In this document: piece by piece, positions 8,835-17,729 of the stretch
Layout: the number at the start of each line of letters is the position of its first letter
Numbering within the stretch: the first letter of the stretch is position 1
NCBI RefSeq assembly: GCF_900105305.1
Contig: NZ_LT629765.1
Coordinates: 2,480,001-2,544,000, forward strand
Reading direction: 5' to 3'
From: Corynebacterium timonense
GTDB taxonomy: Bacteria > Actinomycetota > Actinomycetes > Mycobacteriales > Mycobacteriaceae
DNA length: 64,000 bases
Program-made: the position numbers and the translations under genes
Notes under the pieces: generated by a model
The model's input: only the letters and a program-made list of their open reading frames with translations
Told to the model about the DNA's origin: nothing
Database searches by the model: none

Positions 8835-9463
8835 CTACTTTCCGGAGAAGACGAGATTGAGCAGGGCGTCGCTCGCGTGTTCGGCTTCACACTCGAGCTG
8901 GCGCGCCGCCGTGCGGGCGTTGTCGAGGGATCGGTGAGTCTCCGTATCTACGGCGCGCTGCCCGCTATAGAGCCCCGGGATGGCAATGCGGGCAACCGGC
9001 AGGTGCCGCGGAACCCTGCCGACGGCATCGATGTTTACCGGAGCATTGAGCCACGCCACGTTGAAATCTGGGTCGTATTCATCCTAGGAGGGGTGGGAAA
9101 CGAAGAGGGAGTCTGCTGGGACCCAGGTCTTGCCGTCGTCCTGGTGCGCCCGGGCTGGAAGCTCTCCGACTCGTGGCATTAGGATGCCGCCGGGGCGGAG
9201 AACATCGCTGGCTTCGTAGTTGTCTACGAATGCGGGAGCGGCGTCCCCGGCTGCGGCGGAGCCTGTATCTTCGGGGGCTTCGGCACTTTCTTGCCCGGTA
9301 GTGCACTCACATGCGCATACCGTTCTCCACTTGCCCTGCAAGGTTCTCGCAGCATCCGGAAACTGAAGAAGTCCTTTAGAAGCACACCTGTGGTGGACAG
9401 GTCGAAGGCGTCGACGCAGACCTCGCGCACGACGTTTTTCAGCTCATCCGGGGGACGGGACAT
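8835..9463 (-). pseudogene. Decayed specificity-subunit/N-6 methylase-like remnant
   Basis: Three overlapping open stretches in different frames form one protein-like sequence. The first (9463 downward) gives MSRPPDELKNVVREVCVDAF and on. The second (9341-9084) gives VDNYEASDVLRPGGILMPRV and WVPADSLFVSHP. After a 1-nt shift near 9080 the third (to 8835) gives EYDPDFNVAWLN, VGRVPRHLPVARIAIPGL and SDALLNLVFSGK. The 'DVLRPG...PRVG...DPDF.vAWLN...VGRVPRHLPVA.l.IPGL' pattern is like the recognition part of HsdS or of methylases with a fused specificity domain. At least two frameshifts make it inactive. It lies just upstream of hsdM and looks like debris of an older restriction gene. Confidence 0.55.
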
Positions 9464-9501
9464 TTAACGTGTTTCTGGTGGAGACTCCGTTTCGCAGTTG
9501 C

Positions 9502-9819
9502 TTATCGACGTGCCTCCGGCGCGCCGCCGGTGTCGCCCCCGCCGAACTCGCGGCGGAAATCCCCGTCCCAGTCGATCTCGCGGGCTAGGTATCCGGTGGA
9601 CTCCGGCGGGCCGTAAAGGTCACGCTCGAGCGTGTCGAGGTGGCGGTCGTTGGCGGCCTGGATGCCCATGACCAGAAACACTGCGCCCGCGACCGCGGCG
9701 GCGACGCCGGTGAACACGGCCGTCGGCCCGGACAGGAACGCAAAGGACAGGACGGCCACCACGATCAACGCCACGGCGGCGGCGTAGTTGCGGCCCGAGG
9801 AATTGCCTGTGTTGTTCAT
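9502..9819 (-). CDS. Small two-helix membrane protein, function unknown
   Basis: 105 residues from ATG 9819 (MNNTGNSSGRNYAAAV). Two adjacent hydrophobic helices are visible (AAAVALIVVAVLSFAFLSG and VFTGVAAAVAGAVFLVMGI), followed by a charged, mostly acidic tail with ERDLYGPPE and AREIDWDGDFRREFGGG. I do not recognise a family. The frame is open upstream of 9819, but the extra residues look non-coding. It is on the same strand as the GAP-family gene about 100 bp upstream and may share its transcript. Confidence 0.65.
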   Translation of the reverse strand: MNNTGNSSGRNYAAAVALIVVAVLSFAFLSGPTAVFTGVAAAVAGAVFLVMGIQAANDRHLDTLERDLYGPPESTGYLAREIDWDGDFRREFGGGDTGGAPEARR

Positions 9820-9919
9820 GGGGCTGAGTATTCCAGAGACACGAAGGCGGTGGGGCCGAGGAAAACAAATGGGGGCACCGTAGCCGGGCCGAGATGGAGG
9901 TCGTTTAAGACGGTAAAAC

Positions 9920-10609
9920 TCACAGAGCAGGAAGGTCGCCGCGGATCGTCGCAACGCTGCGGGCCACCATGTAAATGCCGACGATGGCGGCGATCCAGAG
10001 AAGCGTCACTTTTGCCTCGTACTCGAGGCGGGGGATAAGGCGCTCGAGCCGCGGGAAAAACTTCTGGCCGAACAGCAGTGCCAAGGTAGCGAGGAGAACT
10101 GTTGGCACGATCATAATGAGGCAGTAGATACCCACTGCCCCGGCCTTTGCCACGGATGGGATATCCCAGCTGCCGATGATGCCCATCGCTGCGATGTACG
10201 GCAGCATCGTCGCCGCCTCGGTAAGGGATGCGCCGAGGCCCAGGGCGACCATCCTTGGCAGACTGCTTGTGGCTCCGGTTGCGCGTTTCGGCAGCTGCCC
10301 GGGTTCGGGCTTTGTGGGGTCGGGGCCGAAGATGCCGAAGACCGCAAGGGCCGCGCCCAGCGTGAGCGTGATCCACGGGAAGATGTCGGTCTGCGTGACG
10401 CGTTCTGCGACCGAGCCGAGTCCTGCGAACCCGAGGAGCATCCCAAGTCCGAGGAGGAAGTAGACCAGCGCGACGGTGAACAAGTACGCGGTAAGTGCCG
10501 GTACTCGAACGGCACGCCAGTGGACGATGAGCGCAAGGGGAATAACTAGGGTGCCCAGGCTCAGGCTGTCGAGCAGCGCTAAGCCAATAACGGGGATGAC
10601 CGAGCTCAT
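9920..10609 (-). CDS. GAP/Sap-family (LysE-like) integral membrane protein
   Basis: About 229 residues with six hydrophobic segments (for example IPVIGLALLDSLSLGTLVIP, FPWITLTLGAALAVFGIFG and VTLLWIAAIVGIYMVARSV). The pattern matches the GAP/Sap family of the LysE/RhtB superfamily, whose mycobacterial members help move envelope lipids. ATG 10609 is chosen because GGAG lies 6 nt upstream; the TTG four codons earlier overlaps that ribosome-binding site. It is divergent from a TetR regulator across 73 bp with inverted repeats, so it is probably that regulator's target. The substrate cannot be told. Confidence 0.75.
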   Translation of the reverse strand: MSSVIPVIGLALLDSLSLGTLVIPLALIVHWRAVRVPALTAYLFTVALVYFLLGLGMLLGFAGLGSVAERVTQTDIFPWITLTLGAALAVFGIFGPDPTKPEPGQLPKRATGATSSLPRMVALGLGASLTEAATMLPYIAAMGIIGSWDIPSVAKAGAVGIYCLIMIVPTVLLATLALLFGQKFFPRLERLIPRLEYEAKVTLLWIAAIVGIYMVARSVATIRGDLPAL

Positions 10610-10628
10610 AGGTTGCTCCAATTCTCTC

Positions 10629-10664
10629 GTACGGACGTACTACGTCTTACGAACGTACGGTACT
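10629..10664. promoter_or_regulatory. Putative TetR operator / divergent promoter region
   Basis: The 73 bp between the GAP-family gene and the TetR gene contain two CGTACG palindromes flanking further ACGTAC/GTACGT elements (10629-10664). TetR repressors usually bind such inverted repeats between themselves and their target. TACTCT just downstream could be the -10 box of the TetR gene. Binding is inferred, not shown. Confidence 0.5.
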
Positions 10665-10682
10665 CTAGACTGGCTTGCAACC

Positions 10683-11264
10683 ATGAATGACTTTTCCCTG
10701 GACCATCAGTTTTCAGAATCGGCCGCGGCGATTGCCGACGCCACTATCCGCATCATTGCGTCGCGGGGGCTCGATGCCGTGAGCGTGCGGGAGGTGGCGA
10801 AGGAATCCGGGTTCGCCGCCGGCTCGGTGCAATATCACGCTCCGAACAAGGACACCCTGCTGGCGCACGCGTTCATCCGCTCCATCCAACGCCAGGGAGA
10901 GCGAGTAATGGCAGTTCCAGAACGGGGAGGCAGGCTTGAAACCTGGGTGGCGAGGCTTGCCGAGCTCCTCCCGATCGGAGGTGTGCGTTCCGAAGACGCC
11001 GCAATCTGGGTCACCTACGGCTCCGCCTCTGCGACCCGGGTCTGGATTGCGAAGCTCTATACGGAGGTGCTGGAAGACTTCCAGAACCGCATCGTCCTTG
11101 CGCTCGGTGGCGAGGAACGCGAGGAAGAAGCAAAACGCAAGGCACGCCTTGTTACCGCGCTCGTCAACGGCCTCGCCCTGGATAACCTGCGTGTTTCCGA
11201 AGCGGAGGCCGACCGCATCTTAGCCGACCTCCGCGAAGGCCTGCGCCTCCTCTTCGCCGGCTAA
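10683..11264 (+). CDS. TetR/AcrR-family transcriptional regulator
   Basis: 193 residues from ATG 10683. The N-terminal helix-turn-helix is clear: IADATIRIIASRGLDAVSVR, then EVAKESGFAAGSVQYHAPNK with the recognition helix ending SVQYH. The C-terminal domain is a generic TetR ligand-binding region with no assignable ligand. The frame is open upstream, but MNDFSLDHQFSESAAAIADA is the natural start and the mRNA may have a very short leader. It is divergent from the GAP-family gene and probably represses it and itself. Confidence 0.85.
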   Translation: MNDFSLDHQFSESAAAIADATIRIIASRGLDAVSVREVAKESGFAAGSVQYHAPNKDTLLAHAFIRSIQRQGERVMAVPERGGRLETWVARLAELLPIGGVRSEDAAIWVTYGSASATRVWIAKLYTEVLEDFQNRIVLALGGEEREEEAKRKARLVTALVNGLALDNLRVSEAEADRILADLREGLRLLFAG

Positions 11265-11296
11265 CCCCACCCAACCGCGAGCCGGTCGAGGAATCC

Positions 11297-13335
11297 GTGT
11301 CCGAACCGTTACGCTTAATCACGAATGTTTCAGTGCCGGACCGAAAGAGCCGGAAACGGAAAGTGAGACTTGTGGAAAAGACCTCGAACGCCGCCCAGGC
11401 TGATCGTGCGCTTGCGCGTGTTTTGATGCCCCGCAAGGGCGAACCGCACGACGTCCGGATGCTCTACCTGATCGAGGCGGAGCAGAACAAGGAGCGTCTG
11501 CGCTGGTCGGAGCGCACCACGCTGACCGTGCCTGCGGGTGCGGAGGTGTCATTCCAGACGTACTTCAACGCCTTCCCGGCGTCCTACTGGCGTCGCTGGT
11601 CGCAGCTCGATCGCGTTGTCCTCGCCCTCGACGTCGAAGGCGCGGCCACGATTTCGGTGTACCGCTCGAAGCACGACGGCGTGCGCATCAGCGTGGTCAG
11701 CGTCGAAGCGGCCGATGAGCACGTGGAGATCCCACTGGAGCTGCGCAACTTCGAGGACGGCGGCTGGCTGTGGTTCGACGTCACCGCCGGCAGCGAGGTC
11801 ACCGTGGATAACGCCGGCTGGTTCGCCGACCGCCTCCCGCAGGCGCAGATCATGCCCGACGGCACCGAGGTCCCCCCACAGCCGAAGCAGGTGGCCGTGG
11901 GCATCCCCACCTTCAACCGCCCGCGCGACGCGGTCAACGCGCTGCACGCCCTGTCCGAGGACCCTGTCGTGCTCGAGGCGATCACGCATGTGCTCATGCC
12001 CGACCAGGGCACCCAGCACCCGGCCGACGAACCGGACTTCGCCGAAGCCGAGGAGAAACTGGACGGTAAGCTGCAGATTTTCCAGCAGGGCAACCTGGGC
12101 GGCTCCGGCGGCTACTCCCGCATCATGTACGAGGGCGTGAACAACACGGACGCCCCGTTCATCCTGTTCATGGACGACGACATCGCCATCGAGCCCGACT
12201 CCATCCTGCGGGCCGTCCAGGCCGCCCGCTACGCGAAAAGCCCCATCCTCGTCGGCGGCCAGATGCTCAACCTGCAGGACCGCGCCCAGCTGCGCACGAC
12301 CGGCGAAGCGGTCGACCCGCACACGTTCATGTGGGGCGCGGCCCCCACGCGGTCTACGACCATGACTTTGCCACGTACCCGCTCGGCTACCTGGGCACGC
12401 GCGAGGAGCAGCTCGACCCGCGCAAGACCACCTCGCGCGCGCTGCACCGCCGCGTCGACGTGGACTACAACGGCTGGTGGATGAACCTGTTCCCCCGCGT
12501 CGTCGCGGAGCAGCTGGGCTTGCCCCTGCCCCTGTTTATCAAGTGGGACGACACCGAGTACGCGCTGCGCGCCAAGGCCGCGGGCTTTCCCACGGTGACG
12601 TGGCCCGGCGTGGCCATTTGGCACATGGCCTGGGCGGACAAGGACGACGCCATCGACTGGCAGGCCTACTTCCACCTGCGCAACCGCCTCATCGTCGCAG
12701 CGATGTACCACGAAGGCGAGGGCCCAGAGGGCATCCTCAAGAACATGCTGAAGTCCACCTACAAGCACATCATGTGCATGGAGTACTCCACCATGGCGAT
12801 CCAGGTGGAGGCCATGAAGGACTTCCTGGCCGGCCCTGACCGGCTCTTCGACATCCTCGAGTCGAGCCTGCCGCGTATCCAGGAGGTGCGCAAGGACTTC
12901 TCGGACGCCCAGGTCATTCCCTCGGCGGCGGACCTGCCGGCGCCGACCGGCGCGCCGGGTGTGCCCACCGCCAACATCGGCGGGCGCCTGGCCAAGATCA
13001 AGAAGATCCCGTGGGCGATCAAGGCGCTGCGCCACCAGCTCACGGACGAGGACCGCGCCCACTGGCAGGCCCCGCAGCTCAACCTCACAGCCGACGAGGC
13101 CCGCTGGTTCACCCTCGCCCGCGTCGACTCCGCCACCGTCTCCACCGCCGGCGGCACGGGCGTGGCCTTCCGCAAGAGGGACAAGCAGCTTAGCGACGAC
13201 CTCCTGGCGCAGACCAAGAAACTCCACGCCCAGATCAAGGAGCGCTGGCCCGAGCTGCAGGCCGCCTACCGTGCGGCGAAACCCGAGCTGACCAGCCACG
13301 ACAACTGGGGAAGGATCTTCGATGAGCAAGCGTGA
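11297..13335 (+). pseudogene. glfT2: Galactofuranosyltransferase GlfT2, disrupted by a 1-nt frameshift
   Basis: GlfT2 polymerises the galactan of arabinogalactan from UDP-galactofuranose. The 5' part (GTG 11297) has the beta-barrel-like N-terminal domain, then the GT-A domain with VGIPTFNRPRDAVNAL and the metal-binding FMDDDI. The 3' part has KWDDTEYALRAKAAGF (catalytic WDD-E) and AIWHMAW. The frames switch at the C5 run 12342-12346; a sixth C would restore FMWGAAPHAVYDHDFA and about 680 residues. The enzyme is normally needed for growth, so a sequencing error is as likely as true loss. It is the first gene of a tight run with the PAP2 phosphatase, ubiA and aftB. The exact start is uncertain. 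Confidence 0.85.
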
Positions 13336-13825
13336 GAGTGACCTCCTCGTCGCGGTCCAGTCCACCCTGTTCACGCCCGCGGTGACGAAGGCGGCGCGCA
13401 CCCTGAGCCACTTCGGCGAACACGACCTGGGCTGGTTGGCTGTGGGCGGCGCTGGGGTGGCCGTCGATAAGCAGCGGCGCCGGCAGTGGGCAGCCTTGGC
13501 GGCCGGGACCTTCGCGGCGCACGCGGCCTCCGTGGTGATCAAGCGCATAGTCCGCCGGCCCCGGCCCAACGACGAACGCGTGAAGGTAGGGGTGAAAACA
13601 CCGTCCCAGCTGAGCTTTCCGTCCTCGCACGCGACGAATACCGCCGCCGCGGCGGTGCACCTGGCGGACATCACGGGCTCGAAGCTGCCGTACGTCGCTG
13701 TTCCGGTGATGATGCTGTCGCGTATGGTGCTTGGCGTGCATTACCCGACGGACACCCTCGCGGGCGCCCTCCTCGGCGCGGGTGTTGCCTCAGCAACGAT
13801 CAAGGCGGAGAAGGAGACCAGGTGA
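13322..13825 (+). CDS. PAP2-family phosphatase (decaprenyl-phosphoryl-phosphoribose phosphatase, Rv3807c-like)
   Basis: 167 residues with the three PAP2 phosphatase motifs: KRIVRRPRP, PSSHAT, and SRMVLGVHYPTDTLAG (catalytic His). Several hydrophobic helices indicate membrane location. Between glfT2 and ubiA, the mycobacterial counterpart is thought to dephosphorylate decaprenylphosphoryl-5-phosphoribose made by the next gene product, on the way to decaprenyl-phosphoryl-arabinose. It overlaps the glfT2 end by 14 bp and the ubiA start by 4 bp, so translation is probably coupled. The specific substrate is inferred from gene order. Confidence 0.85.
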   Translation: MSKRESDLLVAVQSTLFTPAVTKAARTLSHFGEHDLGWLAVGGAGVAVDKQRRRQWAALAAGTFAAHAASVVIKRIVRRPRPNDERVKVGVKTPSQLSFPSSHATNTAAAAVHLADITGSKLPYVAVPVMMLSRMVLGVHYPTDTLAGALLGAGVASATIKAEKETR

Positions 13826-14805
13826 GCGAACCGCACGAGCCACTGCTGAAGTCCGAACCCCACACCGAGGGCATCGACGACGTCCGCAAGCGTGTTCCGC
13901 CGAAGAACCTGCCGGACGCGATGGTCAAGGGGCTGCGCCCCAAGCAGTGGGTGAAAAACGTCCTCGTGCTGGCCGCCCCGCTCGCGGCCGGCGCCGAGGC
14001 CTTCACCGCCCGCACCGCGCTCGACGTCGCCCTGGCCTTCGTGGTGTTCTGCCTCGGCGCGTCGTCGATCTACCTGGTCAACGACGCCCGCGACGTCGAG
14101 TCGGACCGCCAGCACCCGACGAAGCGCTTCCGCCCGATCGCCTCGGGCATGCTGCCGATCAACGTGGCCTACACGATGGCCGTCGTGCTCATCCTCGCCG
14201 CGGTGGGGCTGTCGCTGCTGGCCACGGACGGTGTCTCGCTGGCCGTCGTCATCGGCGTGTACATCGCGCTGCAGCTCGGCTACTGCTTCGGCTGGAAGCA
14301 CATCCCGGTCATCGACATCGCGCTGGTGTCCTCGGGCTTCATGCTGCGCACGATGGCCGGCGGCGTGGCGGCGGGCATCGACCTGTCGCAGTGGTTCCTG
14401 CTCGTCGCCGCGTTCGGCTCTCTGTTCATGGCCTCCGGCAAGCGCTACGCCGAGCTGTTGCTGGCGGAGGAAACGGGTGCGAAGATCCGCAAGGCTCTCG
14501 AGGGCTACACCGCGACCTACCTGCGGTTTGTGTGGACGCTGTCCGCCACCGCCGTCGTTATGTCCTACGCCCTGTGGGGCTTCCAGCAGTCCTCCCTCGT
14601 CGAGGGCCCGGCCGCGATCTGGTACCAGATTTCGATGGTGCCCTTCGTCATCGCTATCCTGCGCTACGCCGCGGAGGTCGACGGCGGCAAGGGCGGCGCC
14701 CCGGACGAGATCGCGCTCGAGGACCGCGTCCTGCAGGCGCTCGCCCTGTTGTGGGTGTTCTGCATCGTGATGGCTGTCTACATTGTTCCGACGCTGACCC
14801 AGTAA
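13822..14805 (+). CDS. ubiA: Decaprenyl-phosphate phosphoribosyltransferase (DPPR synthase, UbiA family)
   Basis: 327 residues from GTG 13822, overlapping the upstream stop by 4 bp. It is a polytopic UbiA prenyltransferase with the Asp-rich motif NDARDVESDRQHPTKRFRPI near residues 90-110 and a second conserved loop at ASGKRYAE. The enzyme transfers phosphoribose from PRPP to decaprenyl phosphate, the first committed step to the arabinose donor DPA. The position next to the PAP2 phosphatase and aftB matches the mycobacterial Rv3807c-Rv3806c-Rv3805c order. Confidence 0.92.
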   Translation: MSEPHEPLLKSEPHTEGIDDVRKRVPPKNLPDAMVKGLRPKQWVKNVLVLAAPLAAGAEAFTARTALDVALAFVVFCLGASSIYLVNDARDVESDRQHPTKRFRPIASGMLPINVAYTMAVVLILAAVGLSLLATDGVSLAVVIGVYIALQLGYCFGWKHIPVIDIALVSSGFMLRTMAGGVAAGIDLSQWFLLVAAFGSLFMASGKRYAELLLAEETGAKIRKALEGYTATYLRFVWTLSATAVVMSYALWGFQQSSLVEGPAAIWYQISMVPFVIAILRYAAEVDGGKGGAPDEIALEDRVLQALALLWVFCIVMAVYIVPTLTQ

Positions 14806-14815
14806 ACTTCCCAGG

Positions 14816-16639
14816 GTGACACCAACGGGAACGGCCCCCAACGCCCGACTGTCGCTGCTTGTCGCGGCGGCGGCCGCGGGCCTTTTCGCGTTAGTCGGCG
14901 GGTGGCAGCGGCGCTGGATGAGCGACGACGGCCTCATCGTCCTGCGCACTGTGCGCAACCTCCTGGAGGGCAACGGCCCCGTGTTCAACGCGGGCGAGCG
15001 GGTGGAGGCAAACACCTCGACGCTGTGGCAGTACCTCATCACAGCCTTCGGCTGGCTCACGGGAGCGCGGCTCGAGGACGTGGCCATGTGGCTCGCGCTG
15101 CTGCTGTCGGTCGCCGCGGCGGTGGGGGCGACCCTCGCGGCGGGCCGCTTCTGGGGGAGCGCGACCGTCCTGCTGCCCTTCGGCGTCATCCTGTACTTCG
15201 CGCTGCCGCCGGCGCGCGATTTTGCCACCTCCGGCCTGGAATGGGGGCTTAGCCTCGCGTGGATCGCCGGGTGGTGGGCCCTGCTCGTGGCGTGGGCGAT
15301 GCCCGGCGGGCGCCGCGCGAAGGCGCCGGTGGGCTACTGGCTCGCCTTCTGGTGCGGTCTGTCCTGGTTGGTGCGCCCTGAGCTCGCGCTCTACGGCGGC
15401 ATCACCGGCCTCGTCCTGCTCGCGCACGCCCCGCGTAAGGCCCCGGGCATCCTCGCGGCCGCGCTCCCGATCCCGGCCGCCTACCAGGTCTTCCGCATGG
15501 GGTACTACGGCCTGCTCACCCCGCACACGGCGGTGGCGAAGTCCGCGTCCGACGCTGAGTGGGGCCAGGGCGCCGCCTACGTTTGGGACTTCATCGCGCC
15601 CTACGCGTTGTGGGCCCCGCTTCTGGTCGCCGTCGCCATCGGGGCATGGTTGCTTCACGACGCCCACGGCCGCCGCCTCACCATCGTCGCCCTCGTCGTC
15701 GGCTGCGCCCTCGTGCACGTCCTCTACGTCACGCGCGTCGGCGGCGACTTCATGCACGGGCGGATGCTGTTGCTGCCCCTGTTCGCCCTGCTGCTGCCGC
15801 TCATGGCGGTGCCCGCACGCCCGCTCACCGCCGCGGCGGCCGCGGCGGCCGTGGCGTGGGCGGGTGTGGTCATCGTCCGCGCCCACCCGCTGCCGGACGA
15901 CCTGGAAGAGCGCACGGCCGACGAGCTCGGCGTGGTGGACGAGCGCGAGTTCTGGACCATGGCCGTGCAGCGCGACCCGGGAGACCCGCCGCTCTACGCC
16001 GAGGACTTCCTCTCCTCGAAACTCATGGGCAACTGGTCCGACGCGATCGAGGAGGCGCGCGCGAACGACGCCGCCCAGATGATCCTGGCCAGGACGAACG
16101 ACGACCCCGAGACCTACGCCTGGTTCTTCCGGCCGCGCTTCCCGGGGCAGGACTCCGACTTGGAAGATCAGCCGCTCACCGTCTACCTCATCAACCTGGG
16201 CATGACCGGGATGAACGCCGGGCTCGACGTCCGCGTCCTCGACACCGTGGGCCTGGCCACGCCGCTGGGCGCGCGGATGCCGCGGGACCCAGACGGGCGC
16301 GTCGGCCACGACAAGCACCTGCCGCTGGAGTGGCAGGTGGCGGACACCGGCATGGACCTCGACACCCTGCCGGAGTGGGTGGATCGGACGACGGCGATGC
16401 AGGCCAGGGCGGCGCTGCGCTCGCCGGAGATCGCGGACCTTCTGGCGTCGTCACGCGAGCCGATGTCCGCGAAACGTTTTATGCACAACCTGCGATATGC
16501 CCTTCAGGGCGGTCGCACGCTCGAGCTCAGCGACGACCCGTCGGTGTACCTCGACGAGGCGACACTGCGGCGCATCGAATCCGGCGATGACGTCGGGCGC
16601 GAGGGAGCCCGCGTGGTGTGGCCGCGACACGCCGACTAG
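14816..16639 (+). CDS. aftB: Terminal beta-(1->2)-arabinofuranosyltransferase AftB
   Basis: 607 residues from GTG 14816, 10 bp after ubiA. It is a GT-C type membrane glycosyltransferase. The first extracellular loop carries the diagnostic acidic pair in RWMSDDGLIVLRTVRN and then ERVEANTSTLWQYL. About ten hydrophobic helices follow, then a soluble periplasmic C-terminal domain from about residue 350. AftB adds the terminal beta-linked arabinofuranose to arabinogalactan, which the downstream mycolyltransferases then mycolylate. Gene order supports the call. Confidence 0.92.
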   Translation: MTPTGTAPNARLSLLVAAAAAGLFALVGGWQRRWMSDDGLIVLRTVRNLLEGNGPVFNAGERVEANTSTLWQYLITAFGWLTGARLEDVAMWLALLLSVAAAVGATLAAGRFWGSATVLLPFGVILYFALPPARDFATSGLEWGLSLAWIAGWWALLVAWAMPGGRRAKAPVGYWLAFWCGLSWLVRPELALYGGITGLVLLAHAPRKAPGILAAALPIPAAYQVFRMGYYGLLTPHTAVAKSASDAEWGQGAAYVWDFIAPYALWAPLLVAVAIGAWLLHDAHGRRLTIVALVVGCALVHVLYVTRVGGDFMHGRMLLLPLFALLLPLMAVPARPLTAAAAAAAVAWAGVVIVRAHPLPDDLEERTADELGVVDEREFWTMAVQRDPGDPPLYAEDFLSSKLMGNWSDAIEEARANDAAQMILARTNDDPETYAWFFRPRFPGQDSDLEDQPLTVYLINLGMTGMNAGLDVRVLDTVGLATPLGARMPRDPDGRVGHDKHLPLEWQVADTGMDLDTLPEWVDRTTAMQARAALRSPEIADLLASSREPMSAKRFMHNLRYALQGGRTLELSDDPSVYLDEATLRRIESGDDVGREGARVVWPRHAD

Positions 16640-16705
16640 ATTAAAAAGCAACGAATTGATAACGTCTACCAAGATTTCTTCTGCCAACAACCTTGAGGGG
16701 GCATT

Positions 16706-17722
16706 GTGAACGCGACAGGAACCATCAAGCGCGCGCTGATCGCCGCGCTTGTCACGCTGGGCATGGCGCTCGGCCTCGTCGCCACCGCGCCGAACGCCTC
16801 GGCGGCGCACCGCGACTGGCTGCGCCCGGACGCGACCGGCACCTGCATCTGGGACCCGGGCGTGGCCTACTGGGTCCAGCGCTGCGACGTCTGGTCGGAG
16901 GCGATGGGCCGCACCATCCCGGTCCAGATCCAGCCGGCGAAGCGCGGCGGTAACGCGGCGCTGTACATGCTCGACGGCCTGCGCGCTCAAGACACCACCA
17001 GCGCCTGGGTCAACGACGTCAACGCGGCCGCGACCTACGTCGACCACAACATCACCCTGGTCATGCCGGTCGGCGGCGCGAGCTCCTTCTACGCCGACTG
17101 GCAGGCGCCGGCGACCTACGACTTCGAGAACCCGGTCATCTACAAGTGGGAAACCTTCCTCACCGAGGAGCTGCCGGCGTACCTGGAGCGCCACTTCGGC
17201 GTGGCCCGCAACAACAACTCGATCCTCGGTCTGTCCATGGGCGCGACCGCCGCGATGAACCTGGCCGCCAAGCACAACGACCAGTTCCGCCAGGTGCTGT
17301 CCTTCTCCGGCTACCTGACCACGACGCTGCCCGGGGGCCAGACCGCACTGCGCCTCGCGCTTCTCGACGGCGGCCTGTACAACATCAACGCCATGTACGG
17401 CTCCGTGATCAACCCGCGCCGTTTCGAGAACGACCCCTTCCTTAACATGGAGGGCCTGCGCAACAGCGACGTGTACGTCTCCGCCGGCTCCGCCGTCCCG
17501 GGCCCGGCCGATCAGAAGTACAAGCCGGAGCACCAGGCGTCCGGGATCGCGCTCGAGGCCTACGCTAACCTCACCACCCGCGTGTGGGCGCTCAAGGCGC
17601 GCGCCACCGGCCTGAACTTCACCGAGGTGTACACGCCGACCGGCCTGCACAACTGGGACCAGTTCGGCGGCCAGATGGAGGCCACGAAGCCTCGCGTCCT
17701 GGACGTGATGAACGCCTGGTAA
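16706..17722 (+). CDS. Secreted mycolyltransferase (antigen 85/Cmt family, short form)
   Basis: 338 residues from GTG 16706 with GAGGGGGC just upstream. A Sec signal peptide ends at NASAA (about residue 33). The alpha/beta-hydrolase core contains MPVGGASSFYADW (oxyanion region), the nucleophile elbow LGLSMGATAA, and the catalytic His in TGLHNWDQFGG. It transfers mycolic acid between trehalose esters and to arabinogalactan. There are no C-terminal LGFP repeats, unlike the paralogue at 18698. It resembles the Cmt2-type enzyme at this locus in C. glutamicum, but the exact orthologue name is inferred from position. Confidence 0.92.
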   Translation: MNATGTIKRALIAALVTLGMALGLVATAPNASAAHRDWLRPDATGTCIWDPGVAYWVQRCDVWSEAMGRTIPVQIQPAKRGGNAALYMLDGLRAQDTTSAWVNDVNAAATYVDHNITLVMPVGGASSFYADWQAPATYDFENPVIYKWETFLTEELPAYLERHFGVARNNNSILGLSMGATAAMNLAAKHNDQFRQVLSFSGYLTTTLPGGQTALRLALLDGGLYNINAMYGSVINPRRFENDPFLNMEGLRNSDVYVSAGSAVPGPADQKYKPEHQASGIALEAYANLTTRVWALKARATGLNFTEVYTPTGLHNWDQFGGQMEATKPRVLDVMNAW

Positions 17723-17729
17723 TCGCGCC

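Noticed and set aside
12229..13674. 481-codon minus-strand frame opposite glfT2
   Set aside because: Antisense shadow of glfT2 and the PAP2 gene; low-complexity product without domains.
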